A stretch of DNA of 64,000 nucleotides from Bacteroidales bacterium (lineage in GTDB: Bacteria > Bacteroidota > Bacteroidia > Bacteroidales > Muribaculaceae), in the NCBI GenBank assembly GCA_004557825.1, contig SFFL01000006.1, positions 1 to 64,000 of the forward strand. The letters are read 5' to 3'. Under the pieces are notes generated by a model that worked only from the letters and a program-made list of their open reading frames with translations, ran no database searches and was not told the origin of the DNA. Made by a program: the position numbers and the translations under genes. Position 1 is the first letter of the stretch, and each line of letters opens with the position of its first letter. Of the stretch, positions 8,035 through 17,013 are shown in pieces.

Positions 8035-8886
8035 TTAATTCTTACTTGAAACTTGCACTAATGGAGCATTACCTATGATCGATGCAGATTCAGAGAATGA
8101 GCTGTAATATGAGCCTAATATTTTCTTTGCACCAGCAAGGATGAAAAGTTCTTCAGTGGCATCTTTTATTCCATTCAGCGTCGTTCTTGTAGCCGGGTTT
8201 CGGCTACAGAAAATGGTATCTTCTCCGAATTGAGTAATAAACTTTGCCTTGGTCTCTTCGCTATCTGTAGCAAGATAAAACTTAGTGTGGGGATTTTGAG
8301 ATAATATCTTTTCTATTTCCGTAATAAACAATTCATCAGGGCTATATTTTACGGACATCAGATTATCTGATCTACGAATATGTATACCGATGTAATCATT
8401 GCCCAACATCCTCTTTTTGATATTTACCCTATTTTCTATTTCAGGATTCAAATTAAAAAGAGTCCGATAATATTGATTGCTAAAGGGATAAAAAACAGTG
8501 CCGGCCTGTATATATATCGTTCCCTTACGATTACCTGTATTGCCGAACAATCTCTGCTTCGAATCCTGGATTACATCATCAAGCGATGCAAATTCATCGA
8601 AGAATCTATGTGAATATCTTTTCAGAGTTAACGATGTTATGTAAAGATTACGCAGTCGAGGTATTGAATAATTAATTCTATATATCGCTTTAGAGGGATA
8701 TTTAATCCTATCCTTCAAAACATCGGGCAATATAAATAAATCTTCATATCTCGCAGCCAATTCATCGTTCACGGCCCAGACCACTTCATAATCCGAACCG
8801 GTTTCCATAGCTAAAGCAATACCTGACGCTATACAACGCATCCTATTCGCCAGTCCGCCAATCGGATTTATAATAATCTTAGTCAT
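8035..8886 (-). CDS. Fucosyltransferase-like protein (GT11/O-fucosyltransferase superfamily)
   Basis: A 283-residue protein with IIINPIGGLANRMRCIASGI at the N-terminus (a glycine-rich loop followed by N-R) and IGIHIRRSDN in the middle. The latter is the arginine motif of fucosyltransferases that bind GDP-fucose. The C-terminal half (KFYLATDSEETK, ILGSYYSSFSESASIIG) also fits that superfamily. It probably transfers fucose or a related sugar to a surface glycan; the linkage cannot be predicted. The gene is clearly more AT-rich than its neighbours, which suggests acquisition by horizontal transfer. It has its own promoter and stands alone. Confidence 0.75.
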   Translation of the reverse strand: MTKIIINPIGGLANRMRCIASGIALAMETGSDYEVVWAVNDELAARYEDLFILPDVLKDRIKYPSKAIYRINYSIPRLRNLYITSLTLKRYSHRFFDEFASLDDVIQDSKQRLFGNTGNRKGTIYIQAGTVFYPFSNQYYRTLFNLNPEIENRVNIKKRMLGNDYIGIHIRRSDNLMSVKYSPDELFITEIEKILSQNPHTKFYLATDSEETKAKFITQFGEDTIFCSRNPATRTTLNGIKDATEELFILAGAKKILGSYYSSFSESASIIGNAPLVQVSSKN

Positions 8887-8940
8887 AACAACTCACTTAA
8901 CGTCATGCTGATAACAGAGGACAAAAACTCTCCGTATGTG

Positions 8941-8948
8941 CAAAGGTA
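8941..8948 (-). promoter_or_regulatory. -7 element for the fucosyltransferase-like gene
   Basis: On the minus strand this reads TACCTTTG, matching TAnnTTTG, 54 bases before the start codon. No exact TTTG stands at the expected distance upstream. Confidence 0.5.
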
Positions 8949-9158
8949 AACAAATTTATCTGAAACAACATAACAGTGATAATATTTTGAAAGCTTAATT
9001 CAACCAACAGGTTTCCTGAATAAATCCGGTAAGTTTCCATTACTTTGTAATTTCGGGAATATCAAATGGGTAATCTTTCAATATAATACGAACGAATAAT
9101 GTCGAAATTACAGCCGAAATAAGGTCGGGGAAAAACCCGAAAAGTCAAGGGAATTCCG

Positions 9159-9166
9159 TAACTTTG
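9159..9166 (+). promoter_or_regulatory. -7 element abutting the ABC-F start codon
   Basis: TAACTTTG is separated from the ATG at 9171 by only four bases. If it is used, transcription would begin at or within the start codon, giving a leaderless mRNA. A -33 element is not obvious. Confidence 0.5.
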
Positions 9167-9170
9167 CGGT

Positions 9171-10940
9171 ATGATTCCCTATCTGCAGATTGAAGAACTT
9201 ACAAAAAGCCACGGCGACAGGATGATTTTCGCCGATGTGACTTTCGGTATAAATCAGGGCGACAAGATTGCTCTGATTGCCAAAAACGGCACGGGCAAAA
9301 CCACCCTGCTACGCTGCATCGCGGGAGTGGAGAGCGCCGATTCCGGAAAGATCACGCCCCGCGCCGACCTCCGCATAGGCTATCTGGAGCAGACACCGCA
9401 ACTTCCCGCCGACTGCACCGTGGAACAGTTTGTCGGCACAAACGACCGGCTGAAAAGGCTTCTCACCCAGATGGGTGTGACCGTAACCGACCAGCTTATA
9501 GGTCATCTGTCGGGCGGTCAGCGCAAGCGTATGGCTATGGCCAAAGTGATAGCCTCCGACCCCGACTTACTCATACTCGACGAACCTACCAACCACCTCG
9601 ACATCGACACTATCGAATGGCTTGAAGGGTATCTGTCGCGCCAGAAGGTGACACTGCTGATGGTGACTCACGACCGCTATTTCCTTGACCGCGTCTGCGA
9701 CAAAATCATCGAGATTGACCGTGCGCATCTCTTCGTTTACGAGGGCAACTACGCCAACTTTCTGCGCCGCCGGCGTGAACGCATCGATGCTATGACCTCC
9801 GAACTGGCCAAGGTGCGCAATACTCTGCGTAAGGAGCAGGAATGGATGAACCGTCAGCCCCAGGCACGCGCCGGGAAAGCGCAATACCGCATCGACGCAT
9901 TCCACGACCTGAAAGTCCGCTCGCAGGTGAATCTGCGTCAGAAGGAAGTGGAACTGAATGTAAAGTCGTCGTATATAGGCTCAAAGATTTTCGAGGCGGT
10001 GGATGTGAGCAAAAGTTTCGGCGACAAAAAAGTGCTCGACCATTTCAGCTACACCTTCGCCCGATATGAAAAAGTAGGTATAATCGGGCGGAACGGCGTA
10101 GGGAAATCCACCTTCATAAAGATGCTTCAGGGGCTGGAAAAGCCCGATTCCGGACACTTCGACATAGGCGAGACGGTGCGCTTCGGCTATTACAGTCAGG
10201 AAGGAATTTCCTTCGATGAAAACAAGCGCGTAATCGATGCCATCACCGAACTGGCCGAAGACATTGTAGTGAACGACGGCGTGCACTACTCCCCTATGCA
10301 ATTTCTGCAGCATTTCCTGTTCACGCCCGTCGACCAGCAGAAATATATCGCCAAACTCAGCGGCGGTGAGCGCAGCCGACTACATCTGGCTTCCGTGCTG
10401 ATGAGGTCGCCCAACTTCCTGATTCTCGATGAGCCGACCAACGACCTCGACATCGTCACACTGGGCATACTGGAGGATTATCTCGCCTCCTTCAAAGGGT
10501 GCGTGATAGTGATTTCGCACGACCGCTTCTTCCTGGATTCCATAGCCGACCATCTTTTTGTATTTGAGGGAGATGGCTCCGTGAAGGATTTTCCCGGCAA
10601 CTACTCGGAATACCGTGAGTGGCGCAAAGCCCGCGAGAAGGAGGAAAAGGAAGCTACCGAGGCTGCTGCCGCGACAAAGAAAGCACCCGAAACCACGGGC
10701 AAAGTGAGCCGTGGCGGTCTGGAACGTGCCCCGAAACTCACCTTCAGCGAGAAGAAAGAAATGGAGCAGCTAACTGCCGAACTGGACACCCTCAACAAAG
10801 AGAAAGATGCTCTGGAAGCACTTTTCAACTCCGGTGAAACCATCAGCGATATTGCCGAAAAATCGCGCCGCTATACCGAGCTGAAAGAGATAATCGACGA
10901 AAAGGAATTCCGATGGCTCGAGCTTTCGGAGAAGATGTAA
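9171..10940 (+). CDS. ABC-F family ATPase (Uup-like)
   Basis: A 589-residue soluble protein with two ATP-binding cassettes and no membrane domain. Cassette 1 has Walker A GTGKTT near residue 41, signature LSGGQRKRM and LILDEPTNHLD. Cassette 2 has GRNGVGKST near residue 306, LSGGERSRL and LILDEPTNDLD. A linker rich in R and E lies between them, and the C-terminal ~90 residues are charged and probably coiled-coil, as in Uup. ABC-F proteins act on ribosomes, and Uup-type members have also been linked to branched DNA. The C-terminal extension favours Uup over EttA. Confidence 0.92.
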   Translation: MIPYLQIEELTKSHGDRMIFADVTFGINQGDKIALIAKNGTGKTTLLRCIAGVESADSGKITPRADLRIGYLEQTPQLPADCTVEQFVGTNDRLKRLLTQMGVTVTDQLIGHLSGGQRKRMAMAKVIASDPDLLILDEPTNHLDIDTIEWLEGYLSRQKVTLLMVTHDRYFLDRVCDKIIEIDRAHLFVYEGNYANFLRRRRERIDAMTSELAKVRNTLRKEQEWMNRQPQARAGKAQYRIDAFHDLKVRSQVNLRQKEVELNVKSSYIGSKIFEAVDVSKSFGDKKVLDHFSYTFARYEKVGIIGRNGVGKSTFIKMLQGLEKPDSGHFDIGETVRFGYYSQEGISFDENKRVIDAITELAEDIVVNDGVHYSPMQFLQHFLFTPVDQQKYIAKLSGGERSRLHLASVLMRSPNFLILDEPTNDLDIVTLGILEDYLASFKGCVIVISHDRFFLDSIADHLFVFEGDGSVKDFPGNYSEYREWRKAREKEEKEATEAAAATKKAPETTGKVSRGGLERAPKLTFSEKKEMEQLTAELDTLNKEKDALEALFNSGETISDIAEKSRRYTELKEIIDEKEFRWLELSEKM

Positions 10941-11028
10941 GGGCAGTCTGACTCGCAAAACCCACGGGCACGACACCACGACCTATACATTTTTCCCGAC
11001 GGACGAGGCTTGTTAGTGAGAAATTTCG

Positions 11029-11036
11029 TAATTTTG
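11029..11036 (+). promoter_or_regulatory. -7 element for nadC
   Basis: TAATTTTG matches TAnnTTTG and lies 63 bases before the nadC ATG. CTTG at 11009-11012 is too close (16 bases) to be a standard -33 element. Confidence 0.5.
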
Positions 11037-11099
11037 CAAAAGATTACGCCACATATAATTTGCAAATAAAATCAGCAAAAATACACCATATAATATATT

Positions 11100-11951
11100 A
11101 TGAAAACCCGCGACGAACTTATAGACCAGCTTCTCGACCTGGCATTCGCTGAGGATGTCGGCGACGGCGACGCCACAACACTTTCCACCATTCCCGCCTC
11201 CGAACAGGGTGCCCAGCATCTTTTAGTAAAAGAGGAAGGCATACTTGCCGGCGTGGAAATCGCACGCAAAGTGTTCGAGAAATTCGACCCGACGCTGAAA
11301 ATGACCGTCTACATCCACGACGGGGCTCACGTAAAACCGGGCGACATCGCCTTCAAGGTGACAGGTGCCGTGCGCTCTCTGCTTCAGACCGAGCGCATTA
11401 TGCTCAATATTATGCAGCGTATGAGCGGCATAGCCACGCAGACAGCCCGCTATCAGGAGCGACTGAAAGGACTCAAGACCAAGGTACTCGACACCCGCAA
11501 GACTACTCCCGGGCTGCGCATTCTCGAAAAAGAGGCTGTAAAAATCGGCGGCGGCGCCAATCACCGTATGGGTCTGTTCGATATGATTCTTATCAAGGAT
11601 AACCACGTTGACTTCGCCGGAGGCATTCCCCAGGCCGTAGAGGCCGCTCGCAAATGGATGAAAGAGAACGGTAAAAACCTGAAAATCGAGGTTGAGACAC
11701 GCAATGCCGCAGAAATCGACCAGGCTCTGGCCGAAGGTGCCGACCGCATTATGTTCGACAACTTCACCCCGGCACAGACGGCCGAGGCTGTGAAGCAGGT
11801 GGCCGGTCGTGCCGAGACAGAATCGTCGGGCGGAATCACACTCGACACCCTCCGCGATTATGGCGAAGCCGGTGTGGACTTCATCTCAGTGGGCGCGCTT
11901 ACTCACTCAGTGAAAGGGCTTGATATGTCGTTCAAGCACTGCGACGCCTGA
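11100..11951 (+). CDS. nadC: Nicotinate-nucleotide pyrophosphorylase (quinolinate phosphoribosyltransferase)
   Basis: A 283-residue enzyme that joins quinolinate and PRPP to give nicotinate mononucleotide in NAD synthesis. Family marks are EDVGDGDATT near the N-terminus, RIMLNIMQRMSGIATQTARY, DTRKTTPGLR (substrate-binding arginines and lysine), GGGANHRMGLFDMILIKDNH, and FISVGALTHSVKGLDMS near the end. Length is normal. nadA and nadB are not in the window. The last seven codons with the stop are duplicated in frame just downstream. Confidence 0.96.
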   Translation: MKTRDELIDQLLDLAFAEDVGDGDATTLSTIPASEQGAQHLLVKEEGILAGVEIARKVFEKFDPTLKMTVYIHDGAHVKPGDIAFKVTGAVRSLLQTERIMLNIMQRMSGIATQTARYQERLKGLKTKVLDTRKTTPGLRILEKEAVKIGGGANHRMGLFDMILIKDNHVDFAGGIPQAVEAARKWMKENGKNLKIEVETRNAAEIDQALAEGADRIMFDNFTPAQTAEAVKQVAGRAETESSGGITLDTLRDYGEAGVDFISVGALTHSVKGLDMSFKHCDA

Positions 11952-11975
11952 TTCTTCAAGCACTGCGACGCCTGA
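11931..11975 (+). repeat. Exact 21 bp copy of the nadC gene end
   Basis: The sequence from the last six sense codons through the TGA (11931-11951) is repeated exactly at 11955-11975, a period of 24 bases. The copy is therefore in the same frame and supplies a second in-frame TGA. Confidence 0.93.
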
Positions 11976-12015
11976 GAGTTCGCACTCTCCCACTCCCGAC
12001 TTTTCCGCAGACATC

Positions 12016-12675
12016 TCAGAGCAGCTCGGCCAGAGAACCGACTACCAGGTCGGCTTTCCCGGCGAGCTGTTCTGCCGGATTTGTGGTGGCGATACCCACC
12101 ACATACGCGCCAGAACGGCGCCCGGCCTCAAGTCCCTGGAACGAATCCTCAAATACGATACAATCCTTCGGGTCGGCTCCTGCCTTTGATGCGCCGACAA
12201 GATATGGCTCCGGATCGGGCTTCGACCGGGTCACATCGGCAGCGGTCACAATGGCATCGAAATGGCCTGCGAAATCGGGATGCTGATTGAAAAGATATTC
12301 CATCTTCTTATCGTCGCTCGATGTGACGATGACCGTCTTCAGCCCCTCGGCACGAAGCGCGTAGACAAACTCCAGCGCTCCCGGAAAAACGGGATACACT
12401 ATCTCGTTTTCAAACTCGTGAAGCAGCCGGTCTACATCGCGGCGCACCTCCGGGTCGGCGAAATAGGTGGTGAGAATGTCGTTAAGCGTAGTGCCCTTTA
12501 TATCATGGGCAAACGTTGGCGATGGAAGATGATGTATCTCGCCCACACGCTGCCAAAACTTAGTGTAGAGAGTCTCGCTGTCGATCAGTACGCCGTCGAG
12601 GTCGAAAAGAGCAGCCCTATAACCTTTGAAGCGCCCGGCGCCCTTAACCGTATCAGAGCCTGTATTTGTGTTCAT
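12016..12675 (-). CDS. HAD-superfamily phosphatase (beta-phosphoglucomutase-like)
   Basis: A HAD hydrolase of subfamily IA. LFDLDGVLIDSETLY carries the nucleophile aspartates, VTSSDDKK the second motif, and KPDPEPYL and IVFEDSFQGLEAGRRSGAYV the lysine and the acidic motif IV. The cap is the helical type of beta-phosphoglucomutases and sugar-phosphate phosphatases; the substrate is unknown. An ATG at 12693 would add six residues, but the promoter's -7 box ends about ten bases before that ATG, so the ATG at 12675 is preferred. It diverges from the MATE gene. Confidence 0.85.
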   Translation of the reverse strand: MNTNTGSDTVKGAGRFKGYRAALFDLDGVLIDSETLYTKFWQRVGEIHHLPSPTFAHDIKGTTLNDILTTYFADPEVRRDVDRLLHEFENEIVYPVFPGALEFVYALRAEGLKTVIVTSSDDKKMEYLFNQHPDFAGHFDAIVTAADVTRSKPDPEPYLVGASKAGADPKDCIVFEDSFQGLEAGRRSGAYVVGIATTNPAEQLAGKADLVVGSLAELL

Positions 12676-12703
12676 AAAATTGATACAATGCATTTGTGAG
12701 CCG

Positions 12704-12735
12704 CAAAGTTACTACTTTTTCTCAAAAATCTCAAA
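12704..12735 (-). promoter_or_regulatory. Promoter of the HAD gene, overlapping the MATE start codon
   Basis: On the minus strand TTTG (12732-12735) is followed after exactly 20 bases by TAACTTTG (12704-12711), a full match to the Bacteroidetes consensus. The -33 element includes the first base of the MATE ATG at 12735. Confidence 0.75.
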
Positions 12736-14117
12736 TGGCAAACGCTGCTGACATATCCACAAAGAAGAGCAACCCGATGTCGCTGGGCACTCTCCCCGTG
12801 GGCAAACTGCTGCTGCAATATTCCGTGCCGGCGATTATTGCCTCGGTGACAATGTCGCTTTACAATATCATCGACAGCATCTTCATAGGCCGCGGTGTGG
12901 GCGCTATGGCCATTGCCGGTCTTGCCATTACATTTCCGCTGATGAATCTTGTGGTGGCCTTCGTCACCCTCATCGCCGTGGGCGGCGCCACCATCAGCTC
13001 GATCTACCTGGGACAGAAAGAATATTCCCGCGCCACCGACGTAATCAACAACGTGATGGTATTCTGCGTGATACACTCGATAGTGTTCGGCGGCCTATGC
13101 CTGATATTTCTCGACGACATACTGATGCTCTTTGGCGCCACACCGGAGACGATACCCTACGCGCGCGAGTTTATGCGCGTAATCCTCTACGCCACTCCTG
13201 TTTCATTTGTTTTCATCGGGCTTAACAATCTTATGCGTGCCACCGGTTATCCGGCAAAAGCAATGATTTCGGCCCTGTTATCAGTATGCGTGAATGTGGT
13301 GCTCTGCCCCCTGTTTATCTACACATTCCACTGGGGCATAGCCGGGGCGGCCTTCGCCTCGGTCTGCGGCCAGTTCGTAGCCTTCGTATGGGTGCTTGCC
13401 CACTTTATGTCGAAGAAGAGCATCGTGCATTTCGACAGCCACAACCGCTGGTTTACACCCCGCATCATAAAGCGCATCTACGAAATAGGGCTTTCCCCCT
13501 TCCTGATGAATGTCACAGCCTGCTTCGTGGCTGTGTTTCTCAATAAAGCGCTCGTCGAATATGGTGGCTCCGACGGCAACCTCGCCATCGGCGCATTCGG
13601 CATCATCAACCGCACCACAATGTTCTTCGTGATGGTGGTGTTCGGCGTCACCCAGGGTATGCAGCCCATCCTCGGATTCAACTACGGCGCGCGCAACTGG
13701 CAGCGTGTCAACCACACGCTGCGCACCGGCATCTTAATCGGCGTGGCCATCACCACCCTCGGATGGATTATCACCGAGTGCTTCCCCAACGCCATATCCT
13801 CCATGTTCACCACCGACGAGCGCTTGATCGACATCGCCCGCACCGGCTTCCGCATCTTCTTCGCCGCTTACCCGGTAATCGGCTGCCAGATAGTGATTCA
13901 GAACTATTTCCAGTCGATTGGCCGTCCATCCATATCAATCTTCCTCTCGCTCACACGCCAGCTTATCTTCCTGCTCCCCTGCCTGCTGATACTTCCCCGC
14001 CTGTGGGGCCTCGACGGCGTATGGGCCTCAACCTGCGCCTCCGACTTTCTGGCATTCGTAGTGGCAGTAGTCACGCTGATAATCACAAAGAAACAATTCC
14101 GCAAAACCCATGTCTAA
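12735..14117 (+). CDS. MATE-family multidrug/sodium exporter
   Basis: A polytopic inner-membrane protein of about 460 residues with roughly 12 hydrophobic segments and the two-fold repeat of MATE exporters (LLLQYSVPAIIASVTMSLYN early, GVTQGMQPILGFNYGARNW in the second half). It probably exports cationic drugs or metabolites in exchange for Na+ or H+. A GTG at 12696 would add 13 residues, but the ATG at 12735 gives the usual short N-terminus. It overlaps the next gene by 8 bases, so the two form an operon. Confidence 0.9.
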   Translation: MANAADISTKKSNPMSLGTLPVGKLLLQYSVPAIIASVTMSLYNIIDSIFIGRGVGAMAIAGLAITFPLMNLVVAFVTLIAVGGATISSIYLGQKEYSRATDVINNVMVFCVIHSIVFGGLCLIFLDDILMLFGATPETIPYAREFMRVILYATPVSFVFIGLNNLMRATGYPAKAMISALLSVCVNVVLCPLFIYTFHWGIAGAAFASVCGQFVAFVWVLAHFMSKKSIVHFDSHNRWFTPRIIKRIYEIGLSPFLMNVTACFVAVFLNKALVEYGGSDGNLAIGAFGIINRTTMFFVMVVFGVTQGMQPILGFNYGARNWQRVNHTLRTGILIGVAITTLGWIITECFPNAISSMFTTDERLIDIARTGFRIFFAAYPVIGCQIVIQNYFQSIGRPSISIFLSLTRQLIFLLPCLLILPRLWGLDGVWASTCASDFLAFVVAVVTLIITKKQFRKTHV

Positions 14118-15696
14118 GCAATCACTCCAACTGAGGGTTTCTCCCGAAACAGCATACAATTCCATGCGGCTCTCGGCCGAGGTTTCCACCCGTCTGGGCA
14201 TCGACATCAACCGTCTGAAGGAGGTGCGCATAGTGCGCCGCTCCATCGACGCCCGCCAGCGCCGCGTGATGATAAACCTCAGCCTCGACCTATTTATCGA
14301 CGAGATGCCGCTGCCGGAGGAGTCGCTGGCGCAACCGGTGGAATACAAGCAACTTCCCGCCGATGCACCTTCTGCCATCGTGGTGGGCGCCGGTCCGGCC
14401 GGACTGTTTGCAGCACTCCGGTTGATCCAGGAGGGAGTGCGCCCGATTGTGCTCGAACGCGGAAAGAGCGTGGAGGAGCGCGGCAAAGATATGGCTCGAA
14501 TAGCGCGTGAAAACATCGTAGACCCCGACTCAAACTATTGTTTCGGCGAAGGGGGCGCAGGGGCTTATTCCGATGGCAAGCTCTACACCCGCAGCAAGAA
14601 ACGTGGTCCTGTAGATAAAATTCTCAACATATTTGTGCAGCACGGCGCAAAGGAGGAAATCCTCATCGACGCACATCCGCATATCGGCACCGACCGGCTC
14701 CCGCAGGTAATCAAAAGGATACGCGAAACGATACTGCGGTGTGGCGGTGAGGTGCATTTCTCCACCCGTGTAGCATCCCTACAGACCGCCGATAAACCTG
14801 ACGGCACCACTGCCGTAACCGGAGTAATCACCTCCGACGGCACCCGTCTTGAAGATCCGGTTATCCTTGCCACCGGCCATTCTGCGCGCGACATCTACCG
14901 GATGCTCGATGCATCAGGCGTACGAATCGAGCCAAAGGGAATCGCCGTAGGCGTGCGCGTGGAGCATCCTCAGCACCTTATCGACTGCATACAATATCAC
15001 AACCCCAATGGTCGCGGCAAATATCTCCCGGCCGCTGAATATTCATTGCTCACCCGTGTGGGCGGTCGCGGGGTGTACTCCTTCTGTATGTGCCCAGGCG
15101 GATTCATCATACCTGCTGCTACCGGACCTGATCAACTTGTAGTAAACGGTATGTCGCCGGCATCGCGCGGCTCCAAGTGGGCTAACTCCGGAATGGTGGT
15201 GGAGGTTCTGCCGGAAGATCTTACAGAATATGATTCCTTCGGCAATCTGAAAGTGATGAAATTTCAGGAGGATATCGAAAAACGATTCTATGAGGATGCC
15301 AAAGGCACTCAGAACGCGCCGGCTCAACGACTTACCGATTTCGTGGAGGGAAGGCCCTCGAAGTCGCTCCCGTCATCGTCGTATGCGCCCGGAGTGCATC
15401 CGGCTCGCGTAGACCATCTGCTGCCACCCTTTGTGGCATCGCGCCTGCGCGAAGGGCTCAGGGAGTTTGGCCGGAAGTCGCGCGGATATCTCACCTCCGA
15501 AGCCGCCGTTATCGGCGCCGAGACCCGCACTTCATCGCCGGTGCGTATTCCGCGCGACAATGAATCGCTGCGCCACATCGATCTGCCCGGGCTATATCCC
15601 TGCGGCGAAGGAGCCGGTTATGCCGGCGGCATAGTGTCGGCAGCCATCGACGGTGACCGCTGTGCCGAAGCACTCGCCGCCACCCTCAAAAGATAA
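14110..15696 (+). CDS. FAD-dependent dehydrogenase (COG2509 type)
   Basis: A 528-residue flavoprotein. An N-terminal ~85-residue alpha/beta domain (LRVSPETAYN, then RRSIDARQRRVMINLSLD) precedes the Rossmann motif VVGAGPAGLFAALRLIQEG. FGEGGAGAYSDGKLYTR and ATGHSARDIYRML are marks of the uncharacterised COG2509 dehydrogenase family, and CGEGAGYAGGIVSAAIDGDR closes the FAD site. The substrate is not known. The start overlaps the MATE stop by 8 bases. The gene end is partly repeated downstream. Confidence 0.88.
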   Translation: MSKQSLQLRVSPETAYNSMRLSAEVSTRLGIDINRLKEVRIVRRSIDARQRRVMINLSLDLFIDEMPLPEESLAQPVEYKQLPADAPSAIVVGAGPAGLFAALRLIQEGVRPIVLERGKSVEERGKDMARIARENIVDPDSNYCFGEGGAGAYSDGKLYTRSKKRGPVDKILNIFVQHGAKEEILIDAHPHIGTDRLPQVIKRIRETILRCGGEVHFSTRVASLQTADKPDGTTAVTGVITSDGTRLEDPVILATGHSARDIYRMLDASGVRIEPKGIAVGVRVEHPQHLIDCIQYHNPNGRGKYLPAAEYSLLTRVGGRGVYSFCMCPGGFIIPAATGPDQLVVNGMSPASRGSKWANSGMVVEVLPEDLTEYDSFGNLKVMKFQEDIEKRFYEDAKGTQNAPAQRLTDFVEGRPSKSLPSSSYAPGVHPARVDHLLPPFVASRLREGLREFGRKSRGYLTSEAAVIGAETRTSSPVRIPRDNESLRHIDLPGLYPCGEGAGYAGGIVSAAIDGDRCAEALAATLKR

Positions 15697-15722
15697 TAAG
15701 AGCCTCCCTCAAAGGATAATCA
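15683..15722 (+). repeat. Partial copy of the COG2509 gene end
   Basis: CCCTCAAAAGATAATAA at 15683-15699 (last codons and stop) recurs as CCCTCAAAGGATAATCA at 15706-15722, a period of 23 bases with two mismatches. Confidence 0.75.
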
Positions 15723-15790
15723 TCTGAGGTTGGAGTTGAATCAGCAATAAAAATTTGGATCCGAATCGGCAATAGCTGGTAAAGCAATTC

Positions 15791-16756
15791 CTATTGCCTG
15801 AGGGCGTCGCGGCGCGTCATATAGTCGCCGAGCCAGAGGCCCCCAATGATGAGCACGCAGCCGAAGCACCCGATGAGTGTAATCGGGTCATCCTTACCGA
15901 AGAGGATAGCGGCAATAATCATTGTGCATACCGGCTGCACATAGAGGTAATTGTTGGTTTTGATGGCGCCGAGTTTCCCCATCACCCAAGCCCAGAGCAA
16001 ATAAGCTATCATCGAACAGAACACTCCGAGGAAGAGAAGATTGCCCAACACCTCAGGTTTGAGTAACACCGACGGAGCGGAAATCGGCTCTTTGGAGATA
16101 ATCCAGAAAGGTATCGCAGTAATCAGGCCGTAAAAAAATGTCTTGCGGGTGACAAACTGAGCCGTATATGTTACATTCAGCTTGCGCAGAACGAGGCTGT
16201 ATATAGCCCAGGAGAATGCCGCACCCAAAGCGAGCATATCTCCTATCATTGTGGAGAGGGTATCGTGGCCCGGCCCTGCGCTGGTGGCTGTGAACCCATC
16301 TTTGAAAATAATGAACCCCACCCCGATAAACGCTATCAATGATCCCAGATAAGTCCACTTGCCGGGGCGCTCCGATTTATATAGCGCGCCTATCAGCAAT
16401 GTGGTGAGCAGCGGCGACAGAGTGGTAATCATCGACACATCGCTCACGCGTGTATAATTCACGGCGTTGTTCTCGGCAATAAAATAAATCGAGGAGCCGC
16501 ACAAGCCGCACACCAGGAACAGCAGTTCGTCGCGCCAGTTGGCAGCCCACAACCGTCGATGACATCCGATAAGAACGAGCAGATATGCCAGCACAAAGCG
16601 GTAGATGTAAATCTCCACCGGACCAAGCCCATTGTTAATCAGGACTTTGGTGGATACAAACGAGCCGCCCCACATACACACGGCCACAAGCGCGCCTAAG
16701 TGACATATAAGTAGGCTCTTACGGTTGAGAAACATCCTGGAAGATACCGCAGACAT
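15791..16756 (-). CDS. EamA/DMT-family transporter
   Basis: An inner-membrane protein of about 320 residues with roughly ten hydrophobic segments and the two EamA repeats (VAVCMWGGSFVSTKVLI and GAAFSWAIYSLVLRK). Members export or import small metabolites such as amino acids, sugars or nucleotides; the substrate is unknown. An upstream in-frame ATG at 16834 would add 26 residues rich in C, R and K that do not look like a membrane protein N-terminus, so the ATG at 16756 is preferred. It is convergent with the FAD dehydrogenase gene. Confidence 0.87.
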   Translation of the reverse strand: MSAVSSRMFLNRKSLLICHLGALVAVCMWGGSFVSTKVLINNGLGPVEIYIYRFVLAYLLVLIGCHRRLWAANWRDELLFLVCGLCGSSIYFIAENNAVNYTRVSDVSMITTLSPLLTTLLIGALYKSERPGKWTYLGSLIAFIGVGFIIFKDGFTATSAGPGHDTLSTMIGDMLALGAAFSWAIYSLVLRKLNVTYTAQFVTRKTFFYGLITAIPFWIISKEPISAPSVLLKPEVLGNLLFLGVFCSMIAYLLWAWVMGKLGAIKTNNYLYVQPVCTMIIAAILFGKDDPITLIGCFGCVLIIGGLWLGDYMTRRDALRQ

Positions 16757-16926
16757 ATAAGTCAGTTCACATTTAACATAAAGCCGCCGGCATTCTGTAT
16801 AGCGGCCGGCTATATCACATTTCCGACCACGCAAATAATAAACCCCTGGCAGCTCGTCATCGCTAATTATTCATCTGCGAAATTATAAAAATTTTCCCGT
16901 TTGGCAATGAAATAATTGCCAAAATA

Positions 16927-16958
16927 TTTGTGCAACCCGAGAGGTTTGTGTACTTTTG
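16927..16958 (+). promoter_or_regulatory. Promoter of the DUF3127 gene
   Basis: TTTG at 16927-16930, a 20-base spacer, and TACTTTTG at 16951-16958 match the full Bacteroidetes consensus. The start codon is 55 bases downstream. Confidence 0.8.
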
Positions 16959-17013
16959 TAGAGTGGAAATTCCCACATCACCAGTTTAAAACTATTACAA
17001 AACACAATAATTT

